14,211 nt of DNA. Origin: Candidatus Woesearchaeota archaeon (GTDB taxonomy: Archaea > Nanoarchaeota > Nanoarchaeia > Woesearchaeales > GW2011-AR4). The position numbers and the translations under genes are program-made. Location: the NCBI GenBank assembly GCA_023259315.1, contig JAHFQL010000022.1, forward strand, positions 1-14,211, in the 5' to 3' direction. Below the pieces are notes generated by a model. It made no database searches, was not told the origin of the DNA, and saw nothing but the letters and a program-made list of their open reading frames with translations. This document shows positions 12,774 through 14,211 of the stretch, one piece after another (within the stretch, counting starts at the first letter, position 1; each line of letters opens with the position of its first letter).

Positions 12774-12990
12774 ATTTTTCCCGGGAGAATTCTTATCCAT
12801 GTTCAAAGCATTAAAACCGGAAGAGGAAAAGGTTGTTGCCTTAGTTGGAAATTCTGCATTAGACTATTTAGAATTCTTGTCTGCGGCAAGTTTGCACAAC
12901 ATTAAACCAGCAAGCCAGTTCACGCCAGACCCACTAATTGCCAATGTGTTGCCTAATTATCAAATGTTAAGACGCGAGCTTAATAAATAA
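12745..12990 (+). CDS. Unknown 81-residue protein (downstream half of a possibly frameshifted gene)
   Basis: Frame open from 12712 and ending at TAA 12988-12990; the first ATG is at 12745. GGAG touches that ATG with no spacer, so it is a poor ribosome site and independent initiation is doubtful. The product is helical: MFASALTVFRFFPGEFLSMF, then KALKPEEEKVVALVGNSALD, a segment YLEFLSAASLHNIKPASQF and an end TPDPLIANVLPNYQMLRRELNK. It has no motif known to me. The overlap of 29 bases with the gene before it in the -1 frame, and continuous protein-like sequence across the junction, favour one original gene of about 143 codons. Coupled translation of two real genes is the alternative. Confidence 0.5.
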   Translation: MFASALTVFRFFPGEFLSMFKALKPEEEKVVALVGNSALDYLEFLSAASLHNIKPASQFTPDPLIANVLPNYQMLRRELNK

Positions 12991-13039
12991 ATCTTACCAA
13001 GTAAATTCAAATCATCTAACAGTGAATTCATTGGAAGTT

Positions 13040-13930
13040 TTATAAGTTAGTCAACACAAATACTTTACCTTCGTCATCAATCAGAATAGAATGCTCTGCT
13101 TGCGTTACAATTCCTTTGCTTAATTCAACAAGCGGGGGAAATTGATGCGTTATTCCTAATTGATTCAGTTCCCTTAATGCAAAATTTGCTTTTGCGCCAA
13201 ATTTTTTTGTAAGCCATCTTTCTGCAAAAGGCAATCCATCATAGGTTTCAATCTCTTTCAATACTTCCCTTGTTATCGGGCTTCTCACAGGCCTTTTGTT
13301 TTGAAGCATAAACACAGTCGGATGCCCTTTTTCTCCTACAACTCCGGAGCCGGTTGTTGCAAACGGCTCGATTGCAAAAGTCATATTTTTTGCCAGAGTT
13401 GTTTTGTCGCCGTTGTCAATGTTCGGAAGAGTCGGTTTTGTGTGAATATCATACAACCCCAAGCCATGTCCTGATAAGTTTCTAACAGGATTATAACCGT
13501 AACTCTGTATAGTATCATTTATAACTTTTCCAATTTCCCTCAGCTCTGTCCCAACATTCACGATTTTTAATGCTTCTTCCAGAGATTTTTGCGCAGCTAA
13601 AACCAAATCCTTGTATTTTCCAGATAAATCAATTGTGTAAGCGTTGTCGCCAATGGCTCCATTAACATGGACTCCCAAATCCAAGCTCACAACCTGGTCA
13701 CCAAAAACTGTTTTGTTATCGTCCATAACACAGAAATGGGCAGCAGTGTCATCGCATGATATTTGAACAGGAAAAGCCGGCTTTCCCCCTAGCTCAAAAA
13801 TTTTTTCTTCAACTTTTTCTGTTACATCAAGCAAATAATTTCCTTTCTTAATCAATGATTTGCCGTATTCCAGAACTTCAGCAGAAATTTTGCCTGCTTT
13901 GATGTAGTTTTGTTTCGTTTGCGAGTCCAT
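13040..13930 (-). CDS. map: Methionine aminopeptidase, type II (archaeal)
   Basis: Removes the initiator methionine from new proteins. The 296 residues fit the archaeal type II enzyme, which has no N-terminal extension. The pita-bread metal ligands are all visible: Asp84 (LDLG), Asp95 (GDNAYTIDL), His155 (SGHGLGLYDIH), Glu188 (AIEPFAT) and Glu279 (TQAEH). The substrate-pocket His is His65 in TAAHF. Between about 210 and 270 lies the helical insertion that marks type II. ATG 13930 has no Shine-Dalgarno. TTTTAAATAA (13949-13958, minus strand) is about 24 nt upstream, so the mRNA should be leaderless. Clean full-length gene, alone in its unit and convergent with the broken gene pair. Confidence 0.96.
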   Translation of the reverse strand: MDSQTKQNYIKAGKISAEVLEYGKSLIKKGNYLLDVTEKVEEKIFELGGKPAFPVQISCDDTAAHFCVMDDNKTVFGDQVVSLDLGVHVNGAIGDNAYTIDLSGKYKDLVLAAQKSLEEALKIVNVGTELREIGKVINDTIQSYGYNPVRNLSGHGLGLYDIHTKPTLPNIDNGDKTTLAKNMTFAIEPFATTGSGVVGEKGHPTVFMLQNKRPVRSPITREVLKEIETYDGLPFAERWLTKKFGAKANFALRELNQLGITHQFPPLVELSKGIVTQAEHSILIDDEGKVFVLTNL

Positions 13931-13948
13931 AAAAAATGATAGAATTTC

Positions 13949-13958
13949 TTATTTAAAA
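13949..13958 (-). promoter_or_regulatory. TATA box of map, leaderless
   Basis: On the minus strand this reads TTTTAAATAA, centred about 24 nt before ATG 13930. A leaderless start is predicted. Confidence 0.45.
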
Positions 13959-13960
13959 AT

Positions 13961-14161
13961 TTATCTAGCATAATGCCTATGTGGAAACATGCATGCAAAT
14001 GATCTTACTTCACTAGCAACGTTGGCTTTATCAACCAATTCTCTTTTATAAAACCAAGCTACCATATCCAAGAACTGTTCAATTTGATCATTAGTCAGCA
14101 GTGGGCTAAGCCTCCCCACGTTAGTGGGGTAAATGAATGCCCACAATGTGCGTAAGCACAT
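13961..14161 (-). CDS. Hypothetical 66-residue frame, possibly a gene remnant
   Basis: Open from ATG 14161 to TAA 13961. The second part (TNDQIEQFLDMVAWFYKREL, then VDKANVASEVRSFACMFPHR) looks like real, helical protein. The first 20 codons are encoded by the nested hairpins at 14101-14158 and look accidental. No Shine-Dalgarno is seen at any in-frame start. I suspect a truncated gene joined to an insertion sequence end rather than an intact gene. Family not recognised. Confidence 0.35.
   Translation of the reverse strand: MCLRTLWAFIYPTNVGRLSPLLTNDQIEQFLDMVAWFYKRELVDKANVASEVRSFACMFPHRHYAR
14101..14158 (-). repeat. Nested perfect hairpins, possible IS200/IS605-type end
   Basis: Three perfect stems in 58 nt. 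GTGGGC (14101-14106) pairs with GCCCAC (14139-14144). Inside it, CCCCAC GTTA GTGGGG (14114-14129) forms a 6-bp stem with a 4-nt loop. Next to it, TGTGC GTAA GCACA (14147-14160) forms a 5-bp stem with a 4-nt loop; its last bases run to 14160. The GC-rich stems stand out from AT-rich surroundings. Ends of IS200/IS605 elements carry such subterminal hairpins, and the minus-strand frame just upstream may be a TnpA tail. A structured RNA is the alternative. Confidence 0.4.
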
Positions 14162-14211
14162 CAAAACTTATTTGAGTTTTCTCTTATATATTTTGCAACA
14201 ACTTCTGCAGA
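14161..14211 (-). CDS. C-terminal end of a protein, possibly Y1 transposase TnpA, partial at right edge
   Basis: The minus-strand frame enters from beyond the right edge and stops at TGA 14163-14161, giving SAEVVAKYIRENSNKF. The pattern S-x-E-x-V-x-x-Y-I-x-x resembles the last helix of IS200/IS605 TnpA proteins, and hairpins follow directly after the stop, as at the right end of such elements. Sixteen residues are too few for certainty. Confidence 0.3.
   Translation of the reverse strand, partial: SAEVVAKYIRENSNKF

Noticed and set aside
14101..14158. H/ACA guide RNA or riboswitch reading of the nested hairpins
   Set aside because: The ACA after the lower stem is suggestive, but there is no K-turn, the upper stem is too short, and no ligand-binding motif of a known riboswitch class is recognisable.
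1..14211. CRISPR array, tRNA or rRNA genes
   Set aside because: No regularly spaced repeats and no recognisable tRNA or rRNA sequence were seen on either strand by eye; a covariance-model scan was not possible.

Overview
The window is AT-rich with tight gene spacing, and it looks like the chromosome of a small-genome archaeon, most likely of the DPANN group (Woesearchaeota/Pacearchaeota/Nanoarchaeota type). Three things point there. The information-processing and metabolic genes include archaeal forms: type II GAPDH, type II methionine aminopeptidase and an archaeal/eukaryotic-type MtaB. The promoters are TTTAAATA/TTATAAAT boxes, often about 27-35 nt from the start codon, giving leaderless or nearly leaderless mRNAs. 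Shine-Dalgarno sites appear as GGTG or GAGGTG on genes with leaders. The lineage is inferred from gene type and was not checked by a search.

Layout. Positions 1-264 hold the start of an IS630-like transposase running off the left edge and the severed tail of another gene. Positions 269-2557 (minus) hold a phosphomannomutase/phosphoglucomutase and a ribbon-helix-helix/sugar nucleotidyltransferase fusion, which together can make NDP-activated sugar. Positions 2707-5729 (plus) form a tight triose/hexose operon, glpX - class I aldolase - type II GAPDH, which covers 1,3-bisphosphoglycerate to fructose-6-phosphate except triose-phosphate isomerase. It mixes bacterial/eukaryotic-type and archaeal-type enzymes. 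Positions 5838-6950 hold alanine dehydrogenase under its own promoter. Positions 6958-8537 (minus) hold the MtaB-like tRNA methylthiotransferase, translationally coupled to a 99-residue unknown. Positions 8650-9033 hold a divergent unknown. Positions 9122-11291 (minus) hold a second, divergent phosphohexomutase overlapping a gene with an HExxH motif.

Positions 11347-12520 are an accessory patch with three short elements bounded by terminal inverted repeats. A four-helix small membrane protein gene sits between the first and the second. The second element still encodes the C-terminus of a transposase that ends inside its own terminal repeat. The third has perfect 8-bp flanking duplications and lies directly against the second. 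Next comes a possibly frameshifted gene pair with a twin-arginine-like N-terminus (12558-12990), then methionine aminopeptidase (13040-13930, minus). At the right edge, nested hairpins follow the last codons of what may be an IS200/IS605 TnpA.

The most unusual parts are the cluster of miniature elements at 11347-12520, the RHH-nucleotidyltransferase fusion with a candidate operator beside it, and the chimeric gluconeogenic operon. No tRNA, rRNA or CRISPR array was seen.
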